Origin: JACKEQ01 sp041389565
GTDB lineage: Bacteria > Myxococcota_A > UBA796 > GCA-2862545
Direction: 5' to 3'
Assembly: GCA_041389565.1 (NCBI GenBank)
Contig: JAWKRP010000024.1
Location: 1 to 64,000, forward strand
DNA: 64,000 nt
This document shows, in pieces, positions 41,146-52,483 of this stretch; position 1 is the first letter of the stretch; every line of letters begins with the position of its first letter. The notes under the pieces are model-generated. The model was given only the letters and a program-made list of their open reading frames with translations, was not told where the DNA came from and made no database searches. The translations under genes and the position numbers were made by a program.

Positions 41146-42153
41146 CGCGCTCGCCCGCACCTCGGTGAGCGGGACCCCGACCCGGGGCGCCACCTCGACG
41201 ACCACCGTGCCGCCCCGGCGCTGGTCGTGGTGCCGGTGGGCCTCCACGATGTCGGCGAGCGGGTAGCGGGCCGCGAGGACCGGACGCACCGCGCCCTCCG
41301 CGACGAGGGCGTGGACCTCGTCGAGCACGGCGCGGGTGGGCAGCGAGACGCCCGTGTGCACGCGCTGTCCGCCGCGCAGCGGGTTGAAGAGCATCGCACC
41401 CACGCTGTCGAGCGTCATGCCGAGCGTGAGGAAGCGCCCCTGCGGCGTGAGCAGCGGCCGCACGTCGCGGAAGCGCACGTCCAGCGTCGTGTCGAACACG
41501 AGGTCGTACTGCTGGCCGCGCCCGTGCACGTCCTCGCGGGTGTAGTCGACGTACACGTCGGCACCGAGCGTACGCAGGAGGTCGGCGCGGCCCGGGCCGG
41601 CGACGCCCGTCACATGGGCTCCGGCCCGCTTGGCGAGCTGCACGACGAACCGGCCGACCCCGCCGGACGCGCCGAGCACGAGCACCCGATCTCCGGCCGC
41701 CACACCGCCCGCATCGCGCAGGAACGTGTGGGCCGTGAGCAGCCCGTAGGGCAGGGCAGCGGCCTCGGCGAAGTCGACCCCAGGCGGGATGGGGGCCACC
41801 GCGCTGCTCGCCTTCACCACGACGAGCTCCGCGGCCGCGCCGTCGTCGGCGAGCCCGTAGACGGCATCCCCCACGGAGAAGCCCGTGACGCGGGCTCCGA
41901 TCGCGACCACCCGCCCGGAGAAGCTGGTGCCGCGGACCTGCCTGCGGGGACCGGTGAGCCCGAACATCAGGCGGCCGACCGCGCTCATGAACCAGCCCGG
42001 GAAGTCGGCTTCGCGGATGCGACGGTCGCCTTCCGAGATGGACGTGGCCTGGACCCGGACGAGGAGGTCGTCGGGACCCGGGCTCGGCGCGGGGATCTCA
42101 GCGACGCTGAGGACTTCGGGGGAACCATACTTCTGCTGGATGACGGCCTTCAT
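41143..42153 (-). CDS. Zinc-free NAD(P)-dependent medium-chain dehydrogenase (quinone oxidoreductase-like)
   Basis: A 336-residue MDR protein. The N-terminal catalytic domain lacks the cysteine and histidine ligands of zinc alcohol dehydrogenases (EGDRRIREADFPGW), and the cofactor domain has the GASGGVGRFVVQLAKRAGA nucleotide motif. By family it reduces quinones or alpha,beta-unsaturated carbonyls with NADPH. Divergent from a LysR regulator with 79 bases between them, the usual layout for control by that regulator. Its stop codon is inside the hairpin repeat shared with cusA. Confidence 0.88.
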   Translation of the reverse strand: MKAVIQQKYGSPEVLSVAEIPAPSPGPDDLLVRVQATSISEGDRRIREADFPGWFMSAVGRLMFGLTGPRRQVRGTSFSGRVVAIGARVTGFSVGDAVYGLADDGAAAELVVVKASSAVAPIPPGVDFAEAAALPYGLLTAHTFLRDAGGVAAGDRVLVLGASGGVGRFVVQLAKRAGAHVTGVAGPGRADLLRTLGADVYVDYTREDVHGRGQQYDLVFDTTLDVRFRDVRPLLTPQGRFLTLGMTLDSVGAMLFNPLRGGQRVHTGVSLPTRAVLDEVHALVAEGAVRPVLAARYPLADIVEAHRHHDQRRGGTVVVEVAPRVGVPLTEVRASA

Positions 42154-42232
42154 GCGGACCTCCTTGGTGCTTGCCCCTCTGTTGTAGGTCTGCAGGCTCG
42201 TAGGGACGATTCCCCAAAGTCGGATTCATGGT

Positions 42233-43138
42233 ATGCATCTGTGCATGGACTGGCGGTCGATACGGTTCGACTGGAACCACGCGCGGGCCTTCCTGGTGAC
42301 CGCCGAGGAGGGCTCGTTCTCCGCGGCCGGGCGAGCGCTCGGCATGGCGCAGCCCACGATCGGGCGGCAGGTGGCGGCGCTGGAGGAGGAGCTCGGCGTG
42401 CTCCTGTTCGACCGGGTGAACGGGCTGACCCTGACCCCGACGGGGCTCGAGCTCCTGGAGCACGTGCGGTCGATGGGGAGCGCGGCGAGCCGGGTCTCGC
42501 TCACGGCCACCGGCCAGGCGACCGCTCTGGACGGTCCGATCGGCCTGAGCGCCAGCCAGATCCACGCCACCTTCCTGCTGCCGCCGGTGCTCGCGGAGAT
42601 CCACGCGCTGCACCCGGGCATCGAGATCGAGCTGGTCGCGACGAACGCCACGAGCGACCTGCGCCGGCGCGAAGCCGACATCGCGCTGCGCAGCTTCCGG
42701 CCCCGCCAGCCCGACCTCGTGGGGCGCAAGCTCCGTGAAGACCAGGCGATCCTGTACGCGACGCCCGCCTACCTCGCGCGCATCGGCAATCCGGGCGATC
42801 CGCTCGCGTTCTCCGAGCACGGCCGCATCATCGGGTTCGACCGGACCGACACGTTCCGCGTGGGTCTCGACGCCCTGGGCTTCCGCCTGAAGCCGGAGAG
42901 CTTCCGGGTGTTCACGGAAGACCAGATGGTGCAGCTGGAGCTGGCGAAGCAGGGCGTGGGGGCCGTGATCCTGCCGACGTACGTGGGCGATCCGGAGCCT
43001 GCGCTCGTGCCGGCCGTGCCGGGGATGACCCCGTTCCCCGTGCCGCTCTGGCTGGTGACGCACCAGGAGCTGCAGACGAGCCGGCGGATCCGCGTGGTGT
43101 TCGACCTGCTGGCGGAGGGGCTGAGAATCGGGGGGTGA
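42233..43138 (+). CDS. LysR family transcriptional regulator
   Basis: A 301-residue LysR regulator. The winged helix-turn-helix is at the start (NHARAFLVTAEEGSFSAAGRALGMAQPTIGRQVAALEEELG), followed by the effector domain of two alpha/beta lobes (residues 95-300). ATG 42233 and ATG 42245 are both possible; the second fits family length better, but neither has a good ribosome site. Relatives beside medium-chain dehydrogenases repress or activate them in response to small aromatic or quinone compounds. The region between the two genes should hold its binding site. Confidence 0.87.
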   Translation: MHLCMDWRSIRFDWNHARAFLVTAEEGSFSAAGRALGMAQPTIGRQVAALEEELGVLLFDRVNGLTLTPTGLELLEHVRSMGSAASRVSLTATGQATALDGPIGLSASQIHATFLLPPVLAEIHALHPGIEIELVATNATSDLRRREADIALRSFRPRQPDLVGRKLREDQAILYATPAYLARIGNPGDPLAFSEHGRIIGFDRTDTFRVGLDALGFRLKPESFRVFTEDQMVQLELAKQGVGAVILPTYVGDPEPALVPAVPGMTPFPVPLWLVTHQELQTSRRIRVVFDLLAEGLRIGG

Positions 43139-43218
43139 CGCCCCGGGGACTCGGGGTGTCCACCCTGACGCTCGAGTGGAGCGGCCCGTGACGGCAGGCG
43201 TCCCGGGCCGCGGGCGGG

Positions 43219-45459
<2,241 letters not shown>

Positions 45460-45482
45460 GGGAGTCTCCTGAGGAGCGCGCT

Positions 45483-47027
45483 TCAGGCGCTCAGCATCTG
45501 GTCTTCGAATGCGGTGAGTCCGGCCTTCGCGCCCTCGCCCATGGCCACGACGATCTGCTTGAAGGGGACGGTGGTGACGTCGCCCGCGGCGTAGATGCCG
45601 GGCGCGCTGGTGCGGCACTTCGCGTCGACGACGATCTCGCCGAACCGGTTGGTCTCGACGGCCTCGCCGAGGAAGCGGCTGTTCGGGACGAGCCCGATCT
45701 GGACGAACACGCCCTCGACGGCGAGCGTCTGGACCTCGCCGGTCTCCCGGTCCTCGTAGCGGAGCCCGGTGACGGCGGTTCCGTCGCCTTCGACCTCGAG
45801 CGCCTTCGCGTTCGTGATCAGGCGTGCGTTCGGTAGTGTCGCGAGCTTGTCGAGCAGGACGGCGTCGGCCCGGGCCGCGGGCATGAACTCGACGACCGTG
45901 ACGGAGCGCACGATGCCGTGCAGGTCGATCGCGGCCTCGACCCCGGAGTTCCCGCCGCCGACGACCACGATGTCCTTGCCCTTGTACAGCGGACCGTCGC
46001 AGTGCGGGCAGAACGCGACGCCGTGCCCGAGGTACTCCTTCTCTCCGGGGATGCCGAGCTCGCGCCACCGGGCGCCGGTGGCCACGATGAGCGCGGTGGT
46101 CGTGAGGTGCTCGCCGCTCTCGAGCTCGAGCTGCACGGGCTTCCCGGGCGTGACCCGGCTCACGCGGCGGTGCTCGAGGAGCTTCACGTCGACCTTCGCG
46201 AGGTGGGTCGCGAGGTTCCAGGAGAGCGCCTTGCCCTCGGTGTACGGCACGGAGACGAAGTTCTCGATGCCCACGGTGTCCTGGAGCTGTCCGCCGAGCC
46301 GGTCGCTGATCACGACGGTCTTCAGGCCCTTGCGGGCGGTGTAGATGGCCGACGCGACCCCGGCCGGGCCTCCACCCACGACCACCACGTCGTAGTGGCC
46401 GAGCTCGGACGGCCCCTCGGAGGCACGGCTGCCGTAGCGGTCCTCGAGGTTGGCGAGGAGGGCCGCGAGCGTGGACTTGCCCGAGCTCACGAGGTCTTCG
46501 GAGGCGTACACGCCGGGGACGCCGCGCAGACCGAGCGATTCGACCTCCTGGGGCACGAACGCGCCGTCGACCATCTCGTGGGTGAAGTCGTCGTGCACGA
46601 GCGCCATCAGGTTCAGGGCCTGGACGACGTCCGGGCAGTTCTCGCACGACAGCGAGACGAAGGTGCGCAGCCGGATCGGCCCGGAGAGCCGGCGGATGCG
46701 GTCGAGCAGGCCCTCGTCGGGGAGCTTGCCCTTGCCGTTGGCGTGCAGCACGGCGAGCACGAGGGACGTGAACTCGTGCCCGCCGGGGATGCCGGTGAAC
46801 GACACGCCGGTGGGCGTGCCATCGCGCCAGAGCGCGAAGGCCGGGATGCTCGACGCCTCGCCATCCACCTCGACCGCGACGCGATCGGACGTGGAGGCCA
46901 CGCTCTCGAGCAGCGCGAGCAGCTCGCCCTGCTGGGCGTGATCGCTCGGACGGACCCGGAAGGTGACGCGGCGCGGGAGGCCCGCGAACACGTCACGGAG
47001 CTGGGTGAGGATGGCGGGGTCGAGCAT
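45483..47027 (-). CDS. ahpF: Alkyl hydroperoxide reductase subunit F
   Basis: A 514-residue flavoprotein that reduces AhpC with NAD(P)H. The N-terminal tandem thioredoxin fold carries CENC (FVSLSCENCPDV), the FAD site is VVVGGGPAGVASAIY, the catalytic disulfide is FCPHCDGPLY, the NAD site is VVVGGGNSGVEAA, and the C-terminal FAD motif is GIYAAGDVTTVPFKQ. Length fits the family (about 520). ATG 47027 is 11 bases after the ahpC stop, so the two are co-transcribed and probably induced by OxyR. Confidence 0.95.
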   Translation of the reverse strand: MLDPAILTQLRDVFAGLPRRVTFRVRPSDHAQQGELLALLESVASTSDRVAVEVDGEASSIPAFALWRDGTPTGVSFTGIPGGHEFTSLVLAVLHANGKGKLPDEGLLDRIRRLSGPIRLRTFVSLSCENCPDVVQALNLMALVHDDFTHEMVDGAFVPQEVESLGLRGVPGVYASEDLVSSGKSTLAALLANLEDRYGSRASEGPSELGHYDVVVVGGGPAGVASAIYTARKGLKTVVISDRLGGQLQDTVGIENFVSVPYTEGKALSWNLATHLAKVDVKLLEHRRVSRVTPGKPVQLELESGEHLTTTALIVATGARWRELGIPGEKEYLGHGVAFCPHCDGPLYKGKDIVVVGGGNSGVEAAIDLHGIVRSVTVVEFMPAARADAVLLDKLATLPNARLITNAKALEVEGDGTAVTGLRYEDRETGEVQTLAVEGVFVQIGLVPNSRFLGEAVETNRFGEIVVDAKCRTSAPGIYAAGDVTTVPFKQIVVAMGEGAKAGLTAFEDQMLSA

Positions 47028-47038
47028 GGGAGCCTCCT

Positions 47039-47605
47039 TCAGATCTTGCCGACGAGGTCGAGGCCGGGCCTCAGGGTGGCCGCGCCGGGCGTCCACTTCG
47101 CAGGGCACACCTCGTCGGGGTGCTCGGCGATGAACTGCGCGGCCTGCACCTTGCGGAACAGCTCGTCGGCGTTGCGTCCGATGCCGTTGTCCTGGACCTC
47201 CGCGAGCTTGACCTTGCCCGAGGGGTCGAGGAGGAACGTGCCGCGGTAGGCCATGCCCTCCTCTTCGATGTAGACGCCGAAGGCGCGGGCGAGGTGCCCG
47301 GTGGGGTCGGCCAGCATGGGGTACTCGATGCGTCCGACCGTCTCGGACGTGTCGTGCCAGGCCTTGTGGGTGAAGTGCGTGTCGCAGCTCACCGAGTACA
47401 CGTCGACCCCGAGCTCCTGGAGGGCGGCGTACTTGTCGGCCATGTCGCCGAGCTCGGTCGGGCAGACGAACGTGAAGTCCGCCGGGTAGAAGAACAGGAT
47501 CGACCACCGGCCGCGCAGGGTGTCCTGGTCGATCTGGACGAACTCGCCCTTGTGGTAGGCCTGGACCTTGAAGTCCGGGACGGTGCTGTTGATGAGGGTG
47601 CTCAT
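47039..47605 (-). CDS. ahpC: Alkyl hydroperoxide reductase subunit C (peroxiredoxin)
   Basis: A 188-residue typical 2-Cys peroxiredoxin, the same length as E. coli AhpC. Peroxidatic cysteine C48 is in DFTFVCPTELGD and resolving cysteine C167 is in DEVCPAKW. It reduces H2O2, organic peroxides and peroxynitrite in the cytoplasm and is recycled by AhpF, encoded 11 bases downstream. ATG 47605. The 113-base gap to oxyR holds a near-perfect OxyR-type palindrome, so peroxide induction is likely. Confidence 0.96.
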   Translation of the reverse strand: MSTLINSTVPDFKVQAYHKGEFVQIDQDTLRGRWSILFFYPADFTFVCPTELGDMADKYAALQELGVDVYSVSCDTHFTHKAWHDTSETVGRIEYPMLADPTGHLARAFGVYIEEEGMAYRGTFLLDPSGKVKLAEVQDNGIGRNADELFRKVQAAQFIAEHPDEVCPAKWTPGAATLRPGLDLVGKI

Positions 47606-47679
47606 GGTGGGTGTCTCCCGGGGACACCTCCATGGCGTCCCGACACCCAGACCATCGCGCGCCCGACCTGATAGCGCCA

Positions 47680-47715
47680 ATTGATTGTGTCTACGGCTCG
47701 ATAGCCTGGCACTAT
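47680..47715 (-). promoter_or_regulatory. Tandem OxyR binding site upstream of ahpC
   Basis: ATAGCCTGGCACTAT (47701-47715) has the ATAG-N7-CTAT pattern of OxyR sites. A weaker partner, ATTGATTGTGTCTAC (47680-47694), lies 21 bp away, close to the 22-bp repeat bound by an OxyR tetramer. Both are in the ahpC promoter region, just after the oxyR stop. Confidence 0.65.
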
Positions 47716-47718
47716 CGG

Positions 47719-48669
47719 TCAGGGACGGTCGGGCACCGGCAGCACGTCGCCGTCGCCCAGCTCCCGGGGCAGCGACCTCGGGGCCGTCTCGCGCACGGCT
47801 TCCGCGAGGACGTGCAGGATGTCGGTCTTCCACTGGAAGCGGTGGGCGACCAGGCTGATCTCCCGCGTGGGGACCCGATCGCGGAACGGCCGGATCCGCG
47901 CCCGGCGCACGTCGGGAGGCAGGGTGCGCGCGTAGGTCTCGGGGACCAGCGTGAAGCCGGACGACGCGTCGATGAGCGCGCGCAGGGTCTCGAAGCTCCC
48001 GCCCTCGAAGCTCACGTTCGTGAGCACGCTGCGGTCGGCATGCCCGCAGAGGTGGACGACCTGGCTGCGGAAGCAGTGGCCGGCCTCGAGCAGCCAGAGG
48101 TCGGAGCGGTCGATGTGGCCGAGATCGACGTCGTCGTCGGCGAGCATCGGAGAGCGCTCGTGCGCGTAGACGTAGAACGGGTCGTAGAACAGCACCTCGC
48201 CCGTCAGCATGGGCTCGGTCAGCGGGGTCGCCAGGATGGCGCCGTCCATGCGCTGGGCCCCGATGTCCTCGACGATCACGTGGGTCGGGCGGACCACGAC
48301 CGTGAGGGAGACGCGGGGATGGCGCTCCGCGAAGGTCCGCAGGAAGTACGGGAGGACGTAGGGCGCGAGCGTCGGGATGATGCCGAGCGTGAAGGGCCCG
48401 GACGGCACGTCGGCCGTCGAGCTGGCGTCGATCAGGCGCTCGTGGGCGGACAGCACCTCGCGCGCGAGCTCGATCAGCTTGCGGCCCGGCACCGTCGGTC
48501 GCACGGGCGTGCTCCGGCGGTCGAACAGCGTGACGCCGAGCTCGGCTTCGGCCTTCTGGATCTGGGTGCTGAGGGTGGGCTGCGAGACGTTGCAGTCCTC
48601 CGCAGCCTTCCGGAAGTGCCCGGTGCGGTGGAGGGCCACGATGTACGAGAGCTGCGTCAACGTCGGCAT
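47719..48669 (-). CDS. oxyR: OxyR peroxide sensor, LysR family
   Basis: A 316-residue LysR protein with an N-terminal helix-turn-helix (YIVALHRTGHFRKAAEDCNVSQPTLSTQIQKAE). The peroxide-sensing pair sits in GHCFRSQVVHLCG: C199 and C208, the same numbers and spacing as in E. coli OxyR. H2O2 should form the C199-C208 disulfide and switch on ahpC, ahpF and katG downstream. Unlike the enteric arrangement it is on the same strand as its targets. ATG 48669. Confidence 0.93.
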   Translation of the reverse strand: MPTLTQLSYIVALHRTGHFRKAAEDCNVSQPTLSTQIQKAEAELGVTLFDRRSTPVRPTVPGRKLIELAREVLSAHERLIDASSTADVPSGPFTLGIIPTLAPYVLPYFLRTFAERHPRVSLTVVVRPTHVIVEDIGAQRMDGAILATPLTEPMLTGEVLFYDPFYVYAHERSPMLADDDVDLGHIDRSDLWLLEAGHCFRSQVVHLCGHADRSVLTNVSFEGGSFETLRALIDASSGFTLVPETYARTLPPDVRRARIRPFRDRVPTREISLVAHRFQWKTDILHVLAEAVRETAPRSLPRELGDGDVLPVPDRP

Positions 48670-48720
48670 ACCCGCTCCGTATCGCAGCGCGGGCGACCGG
48701 TGGGTCTCCGCAGGTGGCGG

Positions 48721-48888
48721 CTACTCGGCCGGAGGCTTGCACATCTCGGGATCGTCGCGCTTGCAGGCGTCGAACGCGAGCGAGACCGTGGCGTCGCCGT
48801 GCTTCACCTCGGCGGACCCCTTCCGGATGCAGCCGTCCTGTCGCGCCCGACGCAGGCCCGGGTGTCCCGTCGCCGGCCGCTCCGGCAC
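48721..48888 (-). CDS. Possible small protein or truncated lipoprotein C-terminus
   Basis: A 55-residue frame from a GTG at 48888 to the stop at 48721, ending RKGSAEVKHGDATVSLAFDACKRDDPEMCKPPAE in part (read as short segments DGCIRKGSAEV and ACKRDDPEMCKPPAE). It has three cysteines and good third-position GC. There is no signal peptide or ribosome site, so it may be the remnant of an exported protein. Apart from this, the stretch 48670-48980 shows only the likely oxyR and AraC promoters. Confidence 0.35.
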   Translation of the reverse strand: MPERPATGHPGLRRARQDGCIRKGSAEVKHGDATVSLAFDACKRDDPEMCKPPAE

Positions 48889-48980
48889 CGAACCGCAGGA
48901 TCAGGCATGGATCTGCCCGGAATCGGCACCCCTGGCCCGCGCTCGGCGCATTATCGGGTATCCAGGCTCCCGGAGGCCCG

Positions 48981-49907
48981 ATGGCGACCCTTGCTCCCCT
49001 GCTCACCGCCTACCGCGCGGCGTTCCCGTCGAGAGCGCCCACCGGCGTCGCGGAGACTGGCGTTCCGGGCGTCACGTTCTTCTGGATCGACGAGAACACG
49101 CCGCGGTCACCGCTGCTGTACGACACGGGCATCGTCATCGTCGGTCAGGGCTACAAGGAGGGCTTCCTCGGCGGGCGGCGGTTCCGGTACGGCGAGGACA
49201 GCTGCCTGGTGCTCGGCGTGCCCGTGCCCTTCGAGTGCGCGTCGTACGGCACGCCCGAACAGCCCCTGCTCGGCATCCGCCTGGACGTCGACCTGGCGAT
49301 GCTCCACAGCCTCGTCGCGCGCTTCGGGGGCAAGCTGGGGCTCGAGCAGCGCGGCGCGACGGGCGTGCACAGCGCGGTCGAGCCGCTCCAGATGGACGGA
49401 CCGCTGCTCTCCGCGGTGAGCCGACTGCTCGAGTGTCTCCCCGATCCGATGGACCGAGCGGTGGTCGGGCCCGCCGCCGTCGAGGAGATCGTCTACCGCA
49501 TCCTGCGATCCGAGCACGGGCGGGTGCTGTACGCCCTGACCCGACACCAGACGCCGTACGCCAACATCGCGCAGTCGCTGGAGCTCATCCACGGCGACTT
49601 CGCGAGCTCGCTGACGGTCGAGATCCTCGCCCACGAGGCGGCGATGGGCGTCTCCTCGTTCCACCGCACCTTCAAGGAGGTCACCGGCGAGACGCCGCTG
49701 CAGTACCTGAAGAAGGTCCGGCTGCTCAAGGCCAAGAACCTGCTCGTCTACGAGGGCAAGCGGGTCGAGGAGGCCGCGTACGAGGTCGGCTACGCGAGCC
49801 CATCGCAGTTCAGCCGCGAGTTCAAGCGGTACTTCTCGGTCCCGCCGTCGGCGGCGCAGTCGCTGCCGTACAGCGACACCCTGGAGCCCGGGCTCGTAGC
49901 CGTCTGA
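48981..49907 (+). CDS. AraC family regulator, YqhC-like
   Basis: A 308-residue regulator. The N-terminal 190 residues look like the AraC_N domain of YqhC (LYDTGIVIVGQGYKEGFLGG, LVLGVPVPFECASYG). The C-terminal half has two helix-turn-helix motifs (LAHEAAMGVSSFHRTFKEVTGETPLQYLKKVRL and EAAYEVGYASPSQFSREFKRYF). YqhC activates aldehyde reductases on exposure to reactive aldehydes, and here an aldo/keto reductase lies in the next operon, so the same role is likely. ATG 48981 follows a GGAGG site. Confidence 0.87.
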   Translation: MATLAPLLTAYRAAFPSRAPTGVAETGVPGVTFFWIDENTPRSPLLYDTGIVIVGQGYKEGFLGGRRFRYGEDSCLVLGVPVPFECASYGTPEQPLLGIRLDVDLAMLHSLVARFGGKLGLEQRGATGVHSAVEPLQMDGPLLSAVSRLLECLPDPMDRAVVGPAAVEEIVYRILRSEHGRVLYALTRHQTPYANIAQSLELIHGDFASSLTVEILAHEAAMGVSSFHRTFKEVTGETPLQYLKKVRLLKAKNLLVYEGKRVEEAAYEVGYASPSQFSREFKRYFSVPPSAAQSLPYSDTLEPGLVAV

Positions 49908-50023
49908 GGCAGGATGCCCAGTCCTGCTGCCGGCTGCAGGAACAGGCAGATCTTCGACAGGAACCCCCATGGTCGTGCATCCGTCGCTCTCCTAGATTCC
50001 AGGAGAACGACGGAGAGCCCACC

Positions 50024-51184
50024 ATGCCGAAGAACGCCACTGCAGTCGCCCTCTTGGCGGCACTCTCGAACTCCGCGGATGCGAAGCCCCGCCGCGTGGA
50101 CCCCGCTGGCGGAGCCCCGATGCTGGCCGCCTACACCGACACGATCGTGCACGGCGAGCTGTGGAGCCGACCCGAGCTCTCGCAGAGGGACCGCAGCCTG
50201 ATCACCGTCGCCGCGCTCACCGCCACGGGCCGGACCTCCGCGCTCCGCTTCCACCTCGGCCTCGCGCTCGACCACGGCGTGCGACCGAACGAGCTGTCGG
50301 AGCTGATCACCCACGTGGCGTTCTACGCGGGGTGGCCCGTCGGGACCGATGCCGCCGGCGAGCTCGCGCAGGTCCTCCGCGATCTGGACCTCCCCCTCGA
50401 GCCCAGCGACCCAACGCCCCTCCCGCTCGACGCCGACAAGGAGGCCGCGCGCAAGAGGTCGGTGGCCGCGGTGGCGACCCTCGCGCCCGGCCTCGCCCAC
50501 TTCACCGACGACGTGCTGTTCGCGGACGTCTGGCGTCGCCCGGGCCTCGCCCCTCGTGACCGCAGCCTGGTGACGATGGCGGTGCTCATCGCCCTCGGAC
50601 AGGCCGAGCAGATGCCGTTCCACCTGAACCGGGCGCTCGACAACGGGCTCACCGAGCCCGAGGCCTCCGAAGTCGTCGCGCACCTCGCGTTCTACTGCGG
50701 CTGGCCGCGGGCCTTCTCGGCGCTCGGCCCGCTGGGGTCGGTGTTCCAGGCACGCCACCCGGCCACGCCTGCCGCTCCGCCCGAGGTCACCGTGACCCCA
50801 CGGTCCGAAGCGCCCCACTTCATGGGCCCCGCCGCGAACTTCACCGGCGCGGTCGAGGTGGAGTCGCTGTTCCAGGCCGACCTCGCCGGGACCAACGGCG
50901 GCGGCATGGTCCATTTCCAGCCCGGCGCCCGCACCGCCTGGCACACCCATCCCCGTGGTCAGACGCTCATCGTCACCGAGGGCGAGGGCTGGATCCAGCA
51001 GGAGGGGAAGGCGCGCCACACCCTCCGCACCGGCGACGTCGTTCGCATCCCTCCGAACGTCCGCCACTGGCACGGCGCCTCCGCCGAGTCCGCCATGTCC
51101 CACATCGCCATCGCCGAGTCCGTCGACGGGTCCTCCGTGACCTGGATGGAGCTCGTCCCGAACAACGCCTACCTCGGCCAGTGA
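50024..51184 (+). CDS. Carboxymuconolactone decarboxylase-like protein fused to a cupin
   Basis: A 386-residue fusion. Two CMD (AhpD-like) domains come first, at about 40-130 (RDRSLITVAALTATG, HLGLALDHGV, ELITHVAFYAGWP) and 150-245 (RDRSLVTMAVLIALGQ, HLNRALDNGL, EVVAHLAFYCGWP). A C-terminal cupin follows with the metal site HTHPRGQTLIVTEGEG and HWHGAS. AhpD-type CxxC redox centres are absent. CMD-cupin proteins often sit beside AraC regulators and aldo/keto reductases and probably handle an electrophile or peroxide, but the reaction is not known. A GGAGAG site precedes ATG 50024. Its TGA is 17 bases before the next ATG. Confidence 0.85.
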   Translation: MPKNATAVALLAALSNSADAKPRRVDPAGGAPMLAAYTDTIVHGELWSRPELSQRDRSLITVAALTATGRTSALRFHLGLALDHGVRPNELSELITHVAFYAGWPVGTDAAGELAQVLRDLDLPLEPSDPTPLPLDADKEAARKRSVAAVATLAPGLAHFTDDVLFADVWRRPGLAPRDRSLVTMAVLIALGQAEQMPFHLNRALDNGLTEPEASEVVAHLAFYCGWPRAFSALGPLGSVFQARHPATPAAPPEVTVTPRSEAPHFMGPAANFTGAVEVESLFQADLAGTNGGGMVHFQPGARTAWHTHPRGQTLIVTEGEGWIQQEGKARHTLRTGDVVRIPPNVRHWHGASAESAMSHIAIAESVDGSSVTWMELVPNNAYLGQ

Positions 51185-51201
51185 GCCGCGAGGAGACCAC
51201 C

Positions 51202-52065
51202 ATGATCCTGCAAGACACCTACACCCTGGCGAATGGCGTCGAGATCCCCAAGCTGGGCCTCGGCACCTGGATGATCTCCAACGACGAGGTCGGCCAGGCC
51301 GTCGTCGACGCCATCGCGCTCGGCTACCGCCACATCGACACCGCCCAGGCCTACCAGAACGAGGTCGGCGTCGGGAAAGGCATCCGAGCCGCCGGCATCC
51401 CGCGCGAGCAGATCTTCGTCACCACCAAGCTCGCGGCCGAGATCAAGGACTACGACGGGGCAGTCGCCGCCATCGACGGCTCGCTCGAGGCCCTCGGGCT
51501 TGACGTCATCGACCTGATGATCATCCACAGCCCCCAGCCGTGGATGGCGTACGGCGACGACGAGGACCGCTGCTTCGAGGGCAACCGCGAAGCGTGGCGC
51601 GCGCTCGAAGACGCGTACGAGGCCGGCAAGCTGCGGGCCATCGGCCTGTCGAACTTCAAGGAGGCCGATCTGGACAACATCCTCGCGTCCGCCCGGGTGA
51701 ACCCGATGGTGAACCAGGTGCTGGCCCACATCGGCAACACCCCGTTCGAGCTCATCGAGCACGCCGCGTCCAAGGGCCTCCTCACCGAGGCCTACTCGCC
51801 CATCGCCCACGGGGCGCTGCTCGGGCACGACACGGTCTCCGCGATGGCCGAGAAGTACGGCGTGTCCGTCCCGCAGCTCTCGATCCGCTACACGCTGCAG
51901 CTCGGCCTGCTCCCGCTGCCGAAGACCGCGAACCCGGCGCACATGGCGAGCAACGCCGCGTTGGACTTCGAGATCTCGGACACAGACATGGCGACCCTGA
52001 AGGGACTCAGCGTCACCGACTACGGCGAGGCGAACCTGTTCCCGGTCTTCGGGGGCAAGCTCTGA
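51202..52065 (+). CDS. Aldo/keto reductase, DkgA-like
   Basis: A 287-residue NADPH-dependent oxidoreductase. Catalytic residues are in GYRHIDTAQAYQNE (Asp and Tyr), TTKLAAEI (Lys) and IIHSPQP (His). The cofactor region reads LPLPKTANPAHM rather than the usual IPKS, a slight variation. It should reduce aldehydes and diketones. ATG 51202 has an AGGAG site. GTG 51181, which overlaps the upstream stop, is possible but less likely. The C-terminal 46 bases overlap the end of the lipocalin-like pseudogene on the other strand. Confidence 0.9.
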   Translation: MILQDTYTLANGVEIPKLGLGTWMISNDEVGQAVVDAIALGYRHIDTAQAYQNEVGVGKGIRAAGIPREQIFVTTKLAAEIKDYDGAVAAIDGSLEALGLDVIDLMIIHSPQPWMAYGDDEDRCFEGNREAWRALEDAYEAGKLRAIGLSNFKEADLDNILASARVNPMVNQVLAHIGNTPFELIEHAASKGLLTEAYSPIAHGALLGHDTVSAMAEKYGVSVPQLSIRYTLQLGLLPLPKTANPAHMASNAALDFEISDTDMATLKGLSVTDYGEANLFPVFGGKL

Positions 52066-52483
52066 TCGTCGATCCGCTGCCAGACCAGCTCCGCGACCTG
52101 CACCGCGCCCTCGACCTCGACGGGATCGGTCGACAGCACGAGCGCGCCGTCCCGCCACGAGACCCGGCGGCGCTGCTCGGCCCCCCGCCAGTCCGGGAAC
52201 GAGCAGGCCTTCACGGTGTGCACGACGTAGGGGCCGTCCAGCCGCCAGGTTCCGCCGTACCCCGCGAACGTGTCGAGCGCGCGGGCCTTGGCGCGGTCCG
52301 TGCCCCCGCGGAAGTCGGTCACACCGAGCGGATCGCGATGGGCGTGCGCGATGGCGACCGCCATGCCGCCGTCCGGGGCGTACACCAGCACGCCGTCGGG
52401 CGCGGTTCTGTACGGTGGGTCACCGACCCGTCCGGGTGGGTGTACGTGCACTGCACGAGCGTCCAGGTGCCGGTCAGGTCCAC
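52020..52483 (-). pseudogene. Lipocalin-like domain gene with one frameshift
   Basis: Two frames together encode a lipocalin-like_5 protein: GTG at 52483 gives VDLTGTWTLVQCTYTHPDGSVTH, and another frame continues PYRTAPDGVLVYAPDGGMAVAIAHAHRD and on to the stop at 52020. The switch is at about 52413-52420. The total is one base short of 155 codons, so one lost C (CACCCG to CACCG) explains it. This small-ligand-binding fold is common in secondary metabolism and catabolism operons. The start overlaps the end of the hydrolase remnant by ten bases. Confidence 0.75.

Noticed and set aside
47671..47685. ATAGCGCCAATTGAT as the second OxyR half-site
   Set aside because: It lies 30 bp from the good site, while the tetramer needs about 22; ATTGATTGTGTCTAC at 21 bp fits better.
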